A stretch of 64,000 nt of DNA from an uncultured Pseudomonadota bacterium. GTDB taxonomy: Bacteria; Pseudomonadota; Gammaproteobacteria; Burkholderiales; SG8-39. Under the pieces are notes generated by a model. That model had not been told where the DNA came from. It was given only the letters and a program-made list of their open reading frames with translations, and searched no databases. The DNA lies in assembly GCA_903921325.1 (NCBI GenBank), contig CAIXPL010000022.1:52467-116466 (forward strand), in the 5' to 3' direction. Below, piece by piece: positions 8,733 through 17,754 of this stretch (position 1 is the first letter of the stretch; each line of letters starts with the position of its first letter). Position numbers and translations under genes: made by a program.

Positions 8733-10259
8733 CTACGGCGCTTTCTGTTCATGGCCGGCGCTGACCGCTACGTCGTCATCTCGCCAGCCACCGCCCAATG
8801 CCTGATACAGGGAAACGGTGTCCCCGGCATAGCTCGCCTCGGCACTGATGCGTGTCAGGTTGGCCTGCAAATAGGACTGTTCGGCGATCAACAGCAGCAA
8901 CAGCGAGGTGTAGCCCGACCGATATTGCTCGCGGATATGATCGCGCAGTTTCAATGTGGCCTGTTCGACATCTCGCGCAGCCTGCAGCGCACGTTGGTCG
9001 TTCTCCAACGCATAGAGCGTGTCGGCCACATTCTGAAACGCGGTCAGCACCACCACCTTGTACTGCGCGCGTGCCGCCTCGGCGATGTCTTCGGCTGCGC
9101 GTTTGCGCGCACTCAACGTGCCACCTGCATACAGTGGTTGCGTCAATCCGGCGATCAAGCTCCAGGCCGGGCCACCTGAAAACAGATCGTTGAAGGTGGA
9201 GGCGCTATTGCCAACGCTCGCTCCAAGGCTCAATTGCGGGAGCAAATTGGCGGTCGCCACGCCAATTTGTGCCAAAGCCGAGTGAAACTGTTCTTCTGCC
9301 GCCTTCACATCCGGGCGGTGGGCCACCAGTTGTGAGGGCAGCACCCGGGGCATCTGCGCTGGCAGGGTCGGCGAGCCCTTTTCGGCTGGTGGGAGCGCCT
9401 GCGCGGGTAACTGACCGCACAGCACGGCGATGAGGTCGCGAGTCTGTTCCAGCGCCTTTTGCAGCGGCGGCAGCAGGGCAATGGTCTGCGCGTACGCTAC
9501 CTGTTGTTGTGCCAGATCGAGTCCGCTTGAGTAGCCGGACTGTTGGGTGATGCGCAAATGCTCAAGCTGATCTTTGGCCGCCTTGATCGCGCTTCGACTT
9601 ACGTCGATCTGATTGGTCAGATAGGACTCTTGCAGTACAGCGGCCACCACGTTGCTCGCAATACTGGTGCGCAGGGCTTCGAGTTGATGCCGTTGGCTGT
9701 CAGCCTGCGCCTGCAGGGATTCAACCGCACGGCGATTGCCGCCAAAGACATCGGGCACGAACCCCACGGTAAGCTGGGCCGTATGCAAAGAATAGGGATT
9801 GGCGTTGGAGACCAACGGCGAGGTGAGATTGGGACCGACGTTTTCGCGCGTTGCTGAATAGCCCGCCTGCACCGTCGGAAAGAAAAAGCCGCGTTGTGCG
9901 GCCACATAGTTCTGCGCTGCTTTTAAATTCCCGATGGCGACATCAATCGACGGATTGTGCGCAAGTGCAAGTGCGACCAATTGATTGATTCGCGCTGACT
10001 GGTAGTTCTCCCACCAGTGGCTGGAGAGGTCGCCGGACGCACCCGGTACGTCATCGGCGGCGCGCGTATAGGCCGGGCCGGTCGTACCCAAGCCTGCCAT
10101 GGCAGGGTCCAGGCGCTTGAAATCCGGCCCGACAACGCACCCACCGAGCAGCAGGCACGTCAGTGCGGTGGCAAGCGGAAGCCGCCGCGCGGCGTGCAGT
10201 GCGGGCCGCGAGGGACGCTGCCCATTCAAGCTATTGCTGCCCGCTGGAAGAGGATTCAT
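8733..10259 (-). CDS. RND efflux outer-membrane lipoprotein, TolC/NodT family
   Basis: 508 residues from ATG 10259. A TTG at 10313 would overlap the pump gene and add a non-hydrophobic tail, so I prefer the ATG. The signal peptide ends in a lipobox LLGGC, followed by VVGPDFKR, the typical start of NodT-type outer-membrane factors. Two repeated OEP halves follow with long helices (for example NPSIDVAIGNLKAAQNYVAA and QALEQTRDLIAVLCG). Role: trimeric outer-membrane channel of a tripartite pump. It is the last gene of a three-gene operon reading adaptor, RND pump, channel. There is no obvious ribosome site at the ATG, so translation may rely on coupling to the pump gene 31 bases upstream. Confidence 0.9.
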   Translation of the reverse strand: MNPLPAGSNSLNGQRPSRPALHAARRLPLATALTCLLLGGCVVGPDFKRLDPAMAGLGTTGPAYTRAADDVPGASGDLSSHWWENYQSARINQLVALALAHNPSIDVAIGNLKAAQNYVAAQRGFFFPTVQAGYSATRENVGPNLTSPLVSNANPYSLHTAQLTVGFVPDVFGGNRRAVESLQAQADSQRHQLEALRTSIASNVVAAVLQESYLTNQIDVSRSAIKAAKDQLEHLRITQQSGYSSGLDLAQQQVAYAQTIALLPPLQKALEQTRDLIAVLCGQLPAQALPPAEKGSPTLPAQMPRVLPSQLVAHRPDVKAAEEQFHSALAQIGVATANLLPQLSLGASVGNSASTFNDLFSGGPAWSLIAGLTQPLYAGGTLSARKRAAEDIAEAARAQYKVVVLTAFQNVADTLYALENDQRALQAARDVEQATLKLRDHIREQYRSGYTSLLLLLIAEQSYLQANLTRISAEASYAGDTVSLYQALGGGWRDDDVAVSAGHEQKAP

Positions 10260-10290
10260 GAACGTGGCTATCCGCTGCGAGTCGGTCGAA

Positions 10291-13200
10291 TCACTCGATA
10301 TTGTCACCGCCAAACCCCTTTCTGCGCCTCTTCATGGTCAGATTGCGCAAGACCAGCAGCCGAATCGCCGGTACGACGAGCAGCAGGAATACCGGACCGA
10401 CCAACATGCCACCGACGACGACGGTGGCGAGCGGCCGCTGCACCTGACTGCCGATGCCGTGACTCAGAGCAGCCGGGAACAGACCGATGAAGGCAGAGAA
10501 TGCGGTCATCAGCAGAGGTCGCATGCGATGGATATAGGCATCTGCGACCGCATCCTCGGCGCTGCGCCCGTCCAGTCGCGCTTCCTTGTAGTAGCTGAGA
10601 ATGAGGATCCCGTCCATCACGGATACGCCCAGGAGCGAGATGAACCCGATCACCGCCGAAATACTGATCACCTGGCCCGATACGTAGAGTGCCAGAACGC
10701 CGCAGGCCACTGTGAAGGGTACGGCGACCAAGGCGAGCAGGCTATAGGCAAAGCTGCTGAAAAGCGCGTATAGCAACACCAGAATCAAAGCGAAGGCGAT
10801 CGGTATCAAAACGCCCATGCGCTCCTTGGCCAGTTTCAGGGATTCAAATTCTCCGGCATAGGTGACCCGGTAGCCATCTGGCAGAATGAGTTCACTCGCC
10901 ATCTTTTGCTGCAACTCACTGACCGTGCTCCCGAGGTCGCGATCGCGGATGCTGAATTTGATCGGGATATAGCGCTCATTACGTTCGTGGTAAATATAGG
11001 TCGCGCCGGTGTCCAGAGTGACGGTTCCCAAGTCACTCAGCGGAACAAAGGCTGCACTGCCATCGGTGGCGGTGTAGCCGACGCGAAGGTTGCGAACGTT
11101 ATCCAATGTGAGGCGACTCTCTGGAACATAGCGAACGCTTAACCCGAACTGCCGCTCCTCTTCGTGCACCGTGCTCACGATCGAACCACCCATTGCCGCC
11201 TGGATCACTGCAGTCACATCACCGGTGTTCAAACCATAGCGTGCTGCCTTCGCCCGGTCGATGTGAATGTTGAGATTCGGCTGGCCGAGAGTGTAGAAAA
11301 TACCGACGTCCTCGATGCCGTAAACCTTTGCCATGATGCGCTGTGCCTGATCGGCCAGCTGCTCCAGAGTGGCCAGATCAGTGCCGATGATTTTGACTGA
11401 ATTGGCACCTTTTACGCCCGACAGCCCTTCCTCAACATTGTCTTGAATGTATTGCGAAAAATTGAATGTCACCCCGGGAAATTCGAGGGCGAACTTGCGC
11501 TGGAGCTGATCGATCAACTGGTCCTTGGTGAAACCAGGCGTCCAGTCATCAAACGGTTTGAGGGGAGCGAACAATTCCACGTTGTTGAAGCCCGACGCAT
11601 CGCTACCGTCATCCGGGCGGCCGTGTTGCGACACGACGGTGAGCACTTCCGGATAACTCTTGAGAATCTCACGCATCCGGTTGGATTTTGTCGTACCTGC
11701 CTCAAGTGAAATGGTCGGAGGCATCGAGGCGCGTATCCACAAATTGCCCTCTTCCAGAGCAGGCAGGAATTCGCTACCCAGTTGAGTGGCGAGGATGCCA
11801 ACTCCAATGAGGAACGCGACACCGAACGCGGTGACCTTGCGGGCGTTGCGAACAGTCCAGCGCAAGGCCGGTTCATACACGTCACGAATCTGTCTGACGA
11901 TCCAGGTTTCGTGCTCCTGAATGCGTCGAGGCAGCAGGAACGAGGCGAGTACTGGGGTAATGGTAAACGTGGCCAACAGCGCACCGGCCAGGGCGTAGCC
12001 ATAGGTGCGCGCCATCGGACCGAAGATTTGTCCTTCCACACCGGTCATCAGGAACAATGGGGAGAATGCGGCGATGGTGATCACCGTCGAGAACAGTACC
12101 GAATTGTCGACTTGAATCGAACTCATGAAGATCGTGCGCAATCGCCGGGTCCATCCCATGCGCGGGTCAGTGCTCTCACCGGCATGGCTCAGTGCCATTG
12201 CACGCAACGCTTCAACGCGCTCGCGCGGCGATTTCTGGAAGTTTCGAAAAATGTTTTCGACCAGAATGACGGCGGAGTCGACGATGATGCCGAAATCCAC
12301 CGCACCCAATGACAGCAGGTTGGCCGATTCCCTGGTGAGCACGAGCATCATGATGCTGAAGAACAGGGCAAACGGAATGTTCACGCTCACGATGATCGCG
12401 CTGCGCAGGTCGCCCAAAAAAAGCCACTGTATGAAAAAGACCAGCAAACAGCCAAAGATGAGATTGTGGATGACCGTATGGGTCGTGACGTTCACCAGAG
12501 TCGATCGATCGTAGTAAGGCTCGACCTTGACCCCTTGCGGCAGGCTGCCATCGGTGTTGATCTTGTCGATAGCCTCCTTCACCCGGCCGATGACGTCCTT
12601 GGTCTGCATCAGTCGATGCATCACCGTGATGCCGGTCACGACATCTTGTACATGGTCTCGTCCGGCCTCACCCAACCGCGGCACAAAACCCACCGACACA
12701 CGACCGATGTCCTGTATCCGGATCGGAATACCATTCTTCTGGGTGAGGACAATGTCGGCCACGTCCTCGATCGAGCGGACCAGACCAAGGCCGCGAACGT
12801 TCACCGACTGCTCGCCGACGCTCACCGTGCGGCCACCGACATTGACATTGGCATTGGCCACCTGGGTCAACACCGTCTGCAAGGAGATGCCATAGGACTC
12901 GAGTCGGGCCGGGTCGACTTCGACGTGGTACTCCTTGGTCGTACCGCCCCAGGTCACGACTTGGGCAATACCCGGAACCGTGAGCAACCGTCGCGTGACC
13001 ACCCAGTCCTGAATTTCCCGCAATGCGGTCAGGCTGTAGGACGGCGGACCTTTCACCTCATAGCGCAGTATTTCGCCGACAAGGCTGGATGCCTGAATCT
13101 GCGGCTGCACGTTATTCGGCAGGTTGACATTCTGCTGCAGATTGATTGCCGTATTGTTGAGCGCCGGGATGAATTCCACACCGTACTTGAATGTCACCCG

Positions 13201-13479
13201 CACAAACGACAGACCGTAGAAGGACGTTGAACGGATGTTGTCAACGCCAATCGTGGTGGCCAGGCCGATTTCCATCGGCCGGGTGTAATAGCGCTCCATT
13301 TCCTCGGCTGACAGACCGGGCGCCTGCGCAGTGATCTCAAGAATCACAGGTGCCGGATTAGGGTAGGCCTCGACATTGAGTTTGACGAACGCGAGGACGC
13401 CGGCCGCCATGAAAGCGATCAGGCCGAGTACAACTATTGGGCGTCGCGTAAGGACGAACGCCAGCAGTGAATTGAACAC
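10291..13479 (-). CDS. RND efflux pump, heavy-metal (CzcA/CusA) type inner-membrane subunit
   Basis: 1062 residues, full length for an HME-RND pump. TM1 is near residue 15-33 and a large periplasmic loop follows. The TM4 motif DFGIIVDSAVILVEN is the HME signature, with the acidic proton-relay residues where CzcA has DFGxIVDGAV. The second half repeats the fold. The family exports divalent (Zn, Co, Cd) or monovalent (Cu, Ag) cations from periplasm to outside. I could not verify the CusA methionine triad, and the usual LxxMPTT loop reads IRASMPPTIS, so the cargo stays open and an organic substrate is possible. It lies 13 bases after the adaptor stop. No metal-responsive regulator is adjacent. 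Confidence 0.9.
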   Translation of the reverse strand: MFNSLLAFVLTRRPIVVLGLIAFMAAGVLAFVKLNVEAYPNPAPVILEITAQAPGLSAEEMERYYTRPMEIGLATTIGVDNIRSTSFYGLSFVRVTFKYGVEFIPALNNTAINLQQNVNLPNNVQPQIQASSLVGEILRYEVKGPPSYSLTALREIQDWVVTRRLLTVPGIAQVVTWGGTTKEYHVEVDPARLESYGISLQTVLTQVANANVNVGGRTVSVGEQSVNVRGLGLVRSIEDVADIVLTQKNGIPIRIQDIGRVSVGFVPRLGEAGRDHVQDVVTGITVMHRLMQTKDVIGRVKEAIDKINTDGSLPQGVKVEPYYDRSTLVNVTTHTVIHNLIFGCLLVFFIQWLFLGDLRSAIIVSVNIPFALFFSIMMLVLTRESANLLSLGAVDFGIIVDSAVILVENIFRNFQKSPRERVEALRAMALSHAGESTDPRMGWTRRLRTIFMSSIQVDNSVLFSTVITIAAFSPLFLMTGVEGQIFGPMARTYGYALAGALLATFTITPVLASFLLPRRIQEHETWIVRQIRDVYEPALRWTVRNARKVTAFGVAFLIGVGILATQLGSEFLPALEEGNLWIRASMPPTISLEAGTTKSNRMREILKSYPEVLTVVSQHGRPDDGSDASGFNNVELFAPLKPFDDWTPGFTKDQLIDQLQRKFALEFPGVTFNFSQYIQDNVEEGLSGVKGANSVKIIGTDLATLEQLADQAQRIMAKVYGIEDVGIFYTLGQPNLNIHIDRAKAARYGLNTGDVTAVIQAAMGGSIVSTVHEEERQFGLSVRYVPESRLTLDNVRNLRVGYTATDGSAAFVPLSDLGTVTLDTGATYIYHERNERYIPIKFSIRDRDLGSTVSELQQKMASELILPDGYRVTYAGEFESLKLAKERMGVLIPIAFALILVLLYALFSSFAYSLLALVAVPFTVACGVLALYVSGQVISISAVIGFISLLGVSVMDGILILSYYKEARLDGRSAEDAVADAYIHRMRPLLMTAFSAFIGLFPAALSHGIGSQVQRPLATVVVGGMLVGPVFLLLVVPAIRLLVLRNLTMKRRRKGFGGDNIE

Positions 13480-13492
13480 GATCTGGTTCGTC

Positions 13493-14710
13493 TTATTCGA
13501 TGGTGATGGTGTACAGATTGCTCAGAAAGAGCCCACGGTGGCGCGCGACCTTCTCGCCCGCGCTCAATCCGGTCAGGATTTGCACGCGATTGTCCTGCAC
13601 GATTCCGGTGGTGACCGTGCGCCTCTCGAATACGGTGTCCTCGACAGTGACCCAGACTGACAGGCTACCATCACTCTCGCGCGCGACAGCTTCCTGGGGT
13701 ACAGCGATCGAGCGCATGGGTACCCCGATACTTGCGGTGAATTTGGCAAACATCTGCGGCTTGAGCAGGTGTCTGGGGTCGGCAATGTCGGCGCGAACGG
13801 TGATTCGGTGGGTGATCGGGTCAACGGCGTCGCCAATGTAATTAACCGCGCCAGTGAAGACCTGGTCCGGATAGGCCGCGACCGTGACGCGCACCGCCTG
13901 GTTTACATGGAAGCTGGCCAGTTCCGCTTCGGGAATGCTGGCGATCATCCACAGCCGGCTGATGTCAGAAACAGTCACGGGTGCCGCGCCGCCAGGCTGT
14001 ACCAACAATCCGGCGGCTGCCGCACGCACCGTGACCCGGCCGGCATAGGGGCTGCGCACCGACATTTCGGTATCAATCTTGCGGTTGCTTTCGATCGCTT
14101 CAATGTCCTGATCGGACAGGCCAAACAAGCTGAGCGATTTGCGGGCAGCACGGTAATTCGCATCGGCGGCCTGCTGATCGGCGATGTTTTGTTGCAGTTC
14201 CTTCAGTGGAATGCTCTGTGTCTCGATGAGCTTTTGCGCACGTCGCAATGTCTCGCTGGTCACGTTGAGCGACCCGGCTGCCGCGATGAGTGAGGCGGCG
14301 GCCTGCGGGAGATCCGGAATCAGCACGGTGAACAGCACCTGCCCCTGCGCCACATCCTCCCCGGCGTGCACCGGAATCTGACCGATCCGCCCCTGGTAGG
14401 GGGAGAACACCTGGGTCGTGCGCTCCTGATTGAAGTCGATGTAGCCGATCGCGTCGCGGGTCAGCGCGAAGGTCCTTGATTCGACCGGGCCGACATCGAG
14501 CTCATTGACCTGTTCAGGCGCCAGTTTGACCTTGTTAAGACCGGCACGATGGGCCACCGCCACCGGGCTGACCGGGGCCGGCTTGGGCCCCACCACGAAC
14601 TGCTCATAACCCCAAAAGCAGGCCGGGACCACGATCAACAAGAGTAGAAACACGACTCCCTTGCTGATGCGTCCGTGTTGCGCCGACAAATGATTGGCGG
14701 GATTCTTCAT
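13493..14710 (-). CDS. RND efflux periplasmic adaptor (CusB/HlyD family)
   Basis: 405 residues from ATG 14710. The frame is open further upstream to 14872, but that part is non-hydrophobic and lacks a ribosome site. An N-terminal membrane anchor (GVVFLLLLIVVPACFWGYEQF) precedes the CusB-type barrel and lipoyl halves: YIDFNQERTTQVFSPYQGRI, then a helical hairpin about residues 140-210, then RSPYAGRVTVRAAAAG and the beta-barrel. The membrane-proximal C-terminal domain is present. It bridges the inner pump and the outer channel. It is first in the operon, so the 546-bp gap upstream must carry the promoter. No His/Met-rich N-terminal metal site is visible. Confidence 0.88.
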   Translation of the reverse strand: MKNPANHLSAQHGRISKGVVFLLLLIVVPACFWGYEQFVVGPKPAPVSPVAVAHRAGLNKVKLAPEQVNELDVGPVESRTFALTRDAIGYIDFNQERTTQVFSPYQGRIGQIPVHAGEDVAQGQVLFTVLIPDLPQAAASLIAAAGSLNVTSETLRRAQKLIETQSIPLKELQQNIADQQAADANYRAARKSLSLFGLSDQDIEAIESNRKIDTEMSVRSPYAGRVTVRAAAAGLLVQPGGAAPVTVSDISRLWMIASIPEAELASFHVNQAVRVTVAAYPDQVFTGAVNYIGDAVDPITHRITVRADIADPRHLLKPQMFAKFTASIGVPMRSIAVPQEAVARESDGSLSVWVTVEDTVFERRTVTTGIVQDNRVQILTGLSAGEKVARHRGLFLSNLYTITIE

Positions 14711-15256
14711 CGAGGGTCTCGTGTCTGAATAGGACTTGAATGTTTCATGAAACGCCTGCCCATCGCCAAGTTTCAGCGCGACATCACTGACATGGTGCCG
14801 GGCAGTCAAGATCTGATACCAACCAGTTCCTGCAGGGCTGTTCTGACGGTGTGAGTGTTTGCGGCGCATCATAATCCAAAACCCAGGCGGTCAGCGGGTA
14901 TTGAGCCGATACCTTGGATCACCGGTTCACGCCGCACCGACGCGCATTGTGCAGTAAGTCCTCGGGCGACTGAAGAGCCATCTTGCCCGGGGCCAAACCC
15001 CACCATTCTGGTCGCATTCTGTGACCAGCGGGTGAATCAGGCGGGATTGTCCCGGCATGTGATCGGACCGGGGCCATGACGGATATCGAACGCGAGAGAC
15101 GGGCGGCGCCGCAGGTTGCCGCAGCTGGCTGCTTCTTTGCGGCGTGTACTCCCTGCTATGAGTATTCGGATATGATTGTTCAAGCATCGATCATCGCTGC
15201 TGCAACAAGAGCCGGGCCAGGACCATACACAGGCCACGCCACCGGAGACAGATTCA
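14711..15256. other. 546-bp gene-free divergent intergenic region
   Basis: This lies between the start of the efflux operon (leftward) and the Tat-targeted ThDP enzyme (rightward). Short open frames here have no ribosome sites or recognisable products. It must contain both promoters. GGAGA at about 15244 is the ribosome site for ATG 15257. I see no clear operator palindrome, no riboswitch and specifically no THI-box, despite the ThDP enzyme downstream. Confidence 0.5.
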
Positions 15257-17149
15257 ATGAAAGAGCTGATCAAGCAGTTCCTCGACGAGGGCATTTCCCG
15301 CCGCCAGTTCATGTCCGGGCTGTCGGTACTCGGGCTGAGCAGCGTGGCTGCCAAATCGGTGGCCCAGACCCTTACGCCCTTTGCCAATACGCCGGCGGCA
15401 CCGCCACCGGTTGGATCGATGCGCTCGGTCACAGGCACCGGGGGGGCGCTGTACGTTCAGCAGCTCAAGGATGCCGGGGTTGAGTATATTTTCTTCAACC
15501 CCTCCACCGGTGACTCGCCCATTTTTGATGCCATGGTCGATGAGCCGGCGATCCAGCTGATCAAAGGGGTCCATGAAGGCGCCGTGGCGGCGATGGCCGA
15601 TGGCTACGCGCGACTGTCGGGCAAACCGGGCGTGGCGATCGTTGCCAATGTCGGGTTGCCCAATGCGATGACGCAGATGGTTAACAGCTACAAGGACCGC
15701 ATTCCGCTGCTGCTCACGGTCGCCTCGTTTGGCCAGGAGCGACTGGGCAGTGAAGGGCCGCAGGAATATGACTATCAGGAGTCGATGCTCGGTCCGATCA
15801 CCAAATGGCGCTGGACTGCGCAGACAACGAGCAGTATTCCTGATACGACCCGACGTGCGTTGAAATTTGCCGCCACTGCGCCCGCCGGGCCAGTGTTCCT
15901 GGCGATACCGGAGAACGCCCTGCGTGAGAGCGCAACGTCCAATGTGATGGAGCGCTCGCTCTTTGACGTACCGATGCAGATCCGGCCCGACAAGGCATCG
16001 ATCGAGAAAGTTGCGCGGATGCTGATCGAAGCGAAGAATCCGCTGCTGTCGGTGGGCGATGAAATCACCCTGTGCCATGGTGAAAAGGAAGTCGTCGAGC
16101 TGGCCGAACTGCTGGGCCTGCCGGTATCGGGTCAGGGCGAATTTGGTGTCTGGTCGAAGCCATTCCCGTCGATGCACCCGCTCTACATCGGGCCGCGTCT
16201 GCGCAATATGCGCTTCCCGCGCGAGATCGACCTGCATCTCAATATCGGCAATCACTACTCGGAGATGGCCTCCAAGGGGGCCAAGCTGGTCTCGATTCGC
16301 CTGGATGCGATGAGTCTGTCGCGAGCCGAGCCGGTCAATGTCGGTCTGGTGGCCGACGTGCGCCTTGCCACGATCGATCTGATCGAGGCCATCAAGAGCA
16401 TGGCGACGTCGGCAAGACTGAAGCAAATTGCAGCACAACGCTCCGCAATGGTGCATGAATACACCCGTGATCAGGCGGCGATGCGTGCGCAGATGGTGGC
16501 AGCCATCGGGAACGGCACCGCGATCAAGCGTGAGCGGCTGGCTGTTGAACTGGAGGCCGGGCTACCCAAGGACACGATTTATGTGACCGATTGCGATTCG
16601 GGCAAGGCGATGGATCCGTTTCTTTCATGGGGCGGGGCGGACAAGGCCTATATCAGCACCGGACCGAATGTGCTCGGCTGGGCGGCGGCGGCCAGTGTCG
16701 GGGCAAAAATTGCCCAGCCTGATCGTCCGGTGATTGCCATCATGGGCGACGGATCGATGATGTTCAGCGGACCGCAGCCGTTCTGGAGCATGGCCCGCTA
16801 CAAGGCACCGATCACGACGATTGTCTATAACAATCAGAGCTATAACAACGAGCGCAATCGGATCTGGACCTACGGCGCGGGCACCCAGTTCAAGCGCGGT
16901 CTCGATATGACCTGCTACAACGGCAGTCCGGATGTCGATTTTGCCAAGGCGGCGCAGTCCTACGGGGTCGATGGCGAGGTGGTGAAAGAGTCCGGTCAGA
17001 TCAAGGCAGCCCTGGCACGTGCCTTGAAAGCCAACAGCAACGGCGAGGCCTACCTGCTTGATATTCATGTCGAACGTAACGGGGTCGGCTCGGCCGCAAC
17101 CTGGCACCCCGGCTTTTCGATTGCCGACAAACGTACCCGGAAGGTCTGA
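15257..17149 (+). CDS. Tat-targeted thiamine-diphosphate enzyme (acetolactate synthase/benzoylformate decarboxylase-like)
   Basis: 630 residues from ATG 15257, with GGAGA about 8 bases upstream. The N-terminus has a twin-arginine signal, SRRQFM then GLSVLGLSSVAAKSVAQT, so the folded, cofactor-loaded enzyme should be exported. Then come the ThDP N-domain with the activating glutamate in VHEGAVAAMADGYAR (about residue 107), a central domain and the ThDP-binding motif IMGDGSMMFSG to VYNNQSYNNER (about 496-530). Family reactions are decarboxylation, oxidation or ligation of 2-oxo acids. The cytochrome c gene starts 2 bases after the stop, suggesting that electrons from 2-oxo acid oxidation leave through haem, as in pyruvate:quinone-type oxidases. 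Substrate is unknown. Export of a ThDP enzyme is uncommon. Confidence 0.85.
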   Translation: MKELIKQFLDEGISRRQFMSGLSVLGLSSVAAKSVAQTLTPFANTPAAPPPVGSMRSVTGTGGALYVQQLKDAGVEYIFFNPSTGDSPIFDAMVDEPAIQLIKGVHEGAVAAMADGYARLSGKPGVAIVANVGLPNAMTQMVNSYKDRIPLLLTVASFGQERLGSEGPQEYDYQESMLGPITKWRWTAQTTSSIPDTTRRALKFAATAPAGPVFLAIPENALRESATSNVMERSLFDVPMQIRPDKASIEKVARMLIEAKNPLLSVGDEITLCHGEKEVVELAELLGLPVSGQGEFGVWSKPFPSMHPLYIGPRLRNMRFPREIDLHLNIGNHYSEMASKGAKLVSIRLDAMSLSRAEPVNVGLVADVRLATIDLIEAIKSMATSARLKQIAAQRSAMVHEYTRDQAAMRAQMVAAIGNGTAIKRERLAVELEAGLPKDTIYVTDCDSGKAMDPFLSWGGADKAYISTGPNVLGWAAAASVGAKIAQPDRPVIAIMGDGSMMFSGPQPFWSMARYKAPITTIVYNNQSYNNERNRIWTYGAGTQFKRGLDMTCYNGSPDVDFAKAAQSYGVDGEVVKESGQIKAALARALKANSNGEAYLLDIHVERNGVGSAATWHPGFSIADKRTRKV

Positions 17150-17151
17150 TC

Positions 17152-17655
17152 ATGCGCTCATTCATACTGGCGGTTTCAACCACGCTCGCACTGATGGCCC
17201 CGGCATTTGCCCAGCAGCCCACGCTGCCTGCCGGCGAAGGTCGCGAGATCATTGCGGGTGCGTGCACGCAGTGTCATGCAGCCGGTGCGTTCATGCAATT
17301 GCGTAGCGGCCCGGAGGCCTGGCGTGCCCAGGTGCATGACATGATTCTGCGCGGTGCACAGGTGAGCACCAAAGAGATCGATCAGGTGGTGTCCTATCTC
17401 ACCGCGAATTTCGGTCCTGGCATCAACGTTCCTGCCCAGATCGTCCCGGGCAGCTTGCCCGACGGTGCCGGGCGCGATCTGGTCGAGCAGAACTGTGGTT
17501 TGTGTCACGGGCTCGATCGGGTAGCCGGGGCACGGCGCAGCAAGGCCGGCTGGGATGCCATGCTTGCGCGGATGAGCGCATTGGGTACGCCAGCGAAGGG
17601 GGAGGAGTTGGAGCGTATCCGTGGTTACCTGCATGCGCAGCTGAGCGCGAACTGA
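17152..17655 (+). CDS. Diheme c-type cytochrome, secreted
   Basis: 167 residues with a clear signal peptide (FILAVSTTLALMAPAFAQQ). Two haem-binding CxxCH motifs are present, CTQCH near residue 38 and CGLCH near residue 118, each in a small helical domain of about 70 residues. The arrangement resembles the haem domain of quinohemoprotein dehydrogenases or cytochrome c4. It starts 2 bases after the ThDP enzyme stop, with GGAAGG in the end of that gene as ribosome site, so the two are certainly co-transcribed. Probable job: periplasmic electron acceptor for the neighbouring enzyme. A candidate hairpin lies directly after the stop. Confidence 0.9.
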   Translation: MRSFILAVSTTLALMAPAFAQQPTLPAGEGREIIAGACTQCHAAGAFMQLRSGPEAWRAQVHDMILRGAQVSTKEIDQVVSYLTANFGPGINVPAQIVPGSLPDGAGRDLVEQNCGLCHGLDRVAGARRSKAGWDAMLARMSALGTPAKGEELERIRGYLHAQLSAN

Positions 17656-17658
17656 AGC

Positions 17659-17690
17659 CTGGCGTGCACGAAGTCTGGCGAGCACGCCAG
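17659..17690 (+). terminator. Perfect 9-bp hairpin after the cytochrome gene
   Basis: CTGGCGTGC (17659-17667) and GCACGCCAG (17682-17690) are exact inverted repeats around a 14-base loop, beginning three bases after the cytochrome stop codon. No uniform T-run follows (only ATTGCTTGTTTG further on), so it may be a weak or Rho-assisted terminator or a 3'-end stabiliser. Confidence 0.4.
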
Positions 17691-17754
17691 CTGCGCCCTG
17701 ATTGCTTGTTTGAGTACCGGATGAACCTTGGCAGGCGCGCGGCGACCTGATCGC

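Noticed and set aside
10260..10313. TTG start for the outer-membrane channel
   Set aside because: It would add a polar tail before the lipoprotein signal and overlap the pump gene; ATG 10259 fits a lipobox at normal distance.
15076..15483. Open frame overlapping the start of the ThDP enzyme in another frame
   Set aside because: No coding features; the ThDP frame has a Tat leader and ribosome site at 15257.
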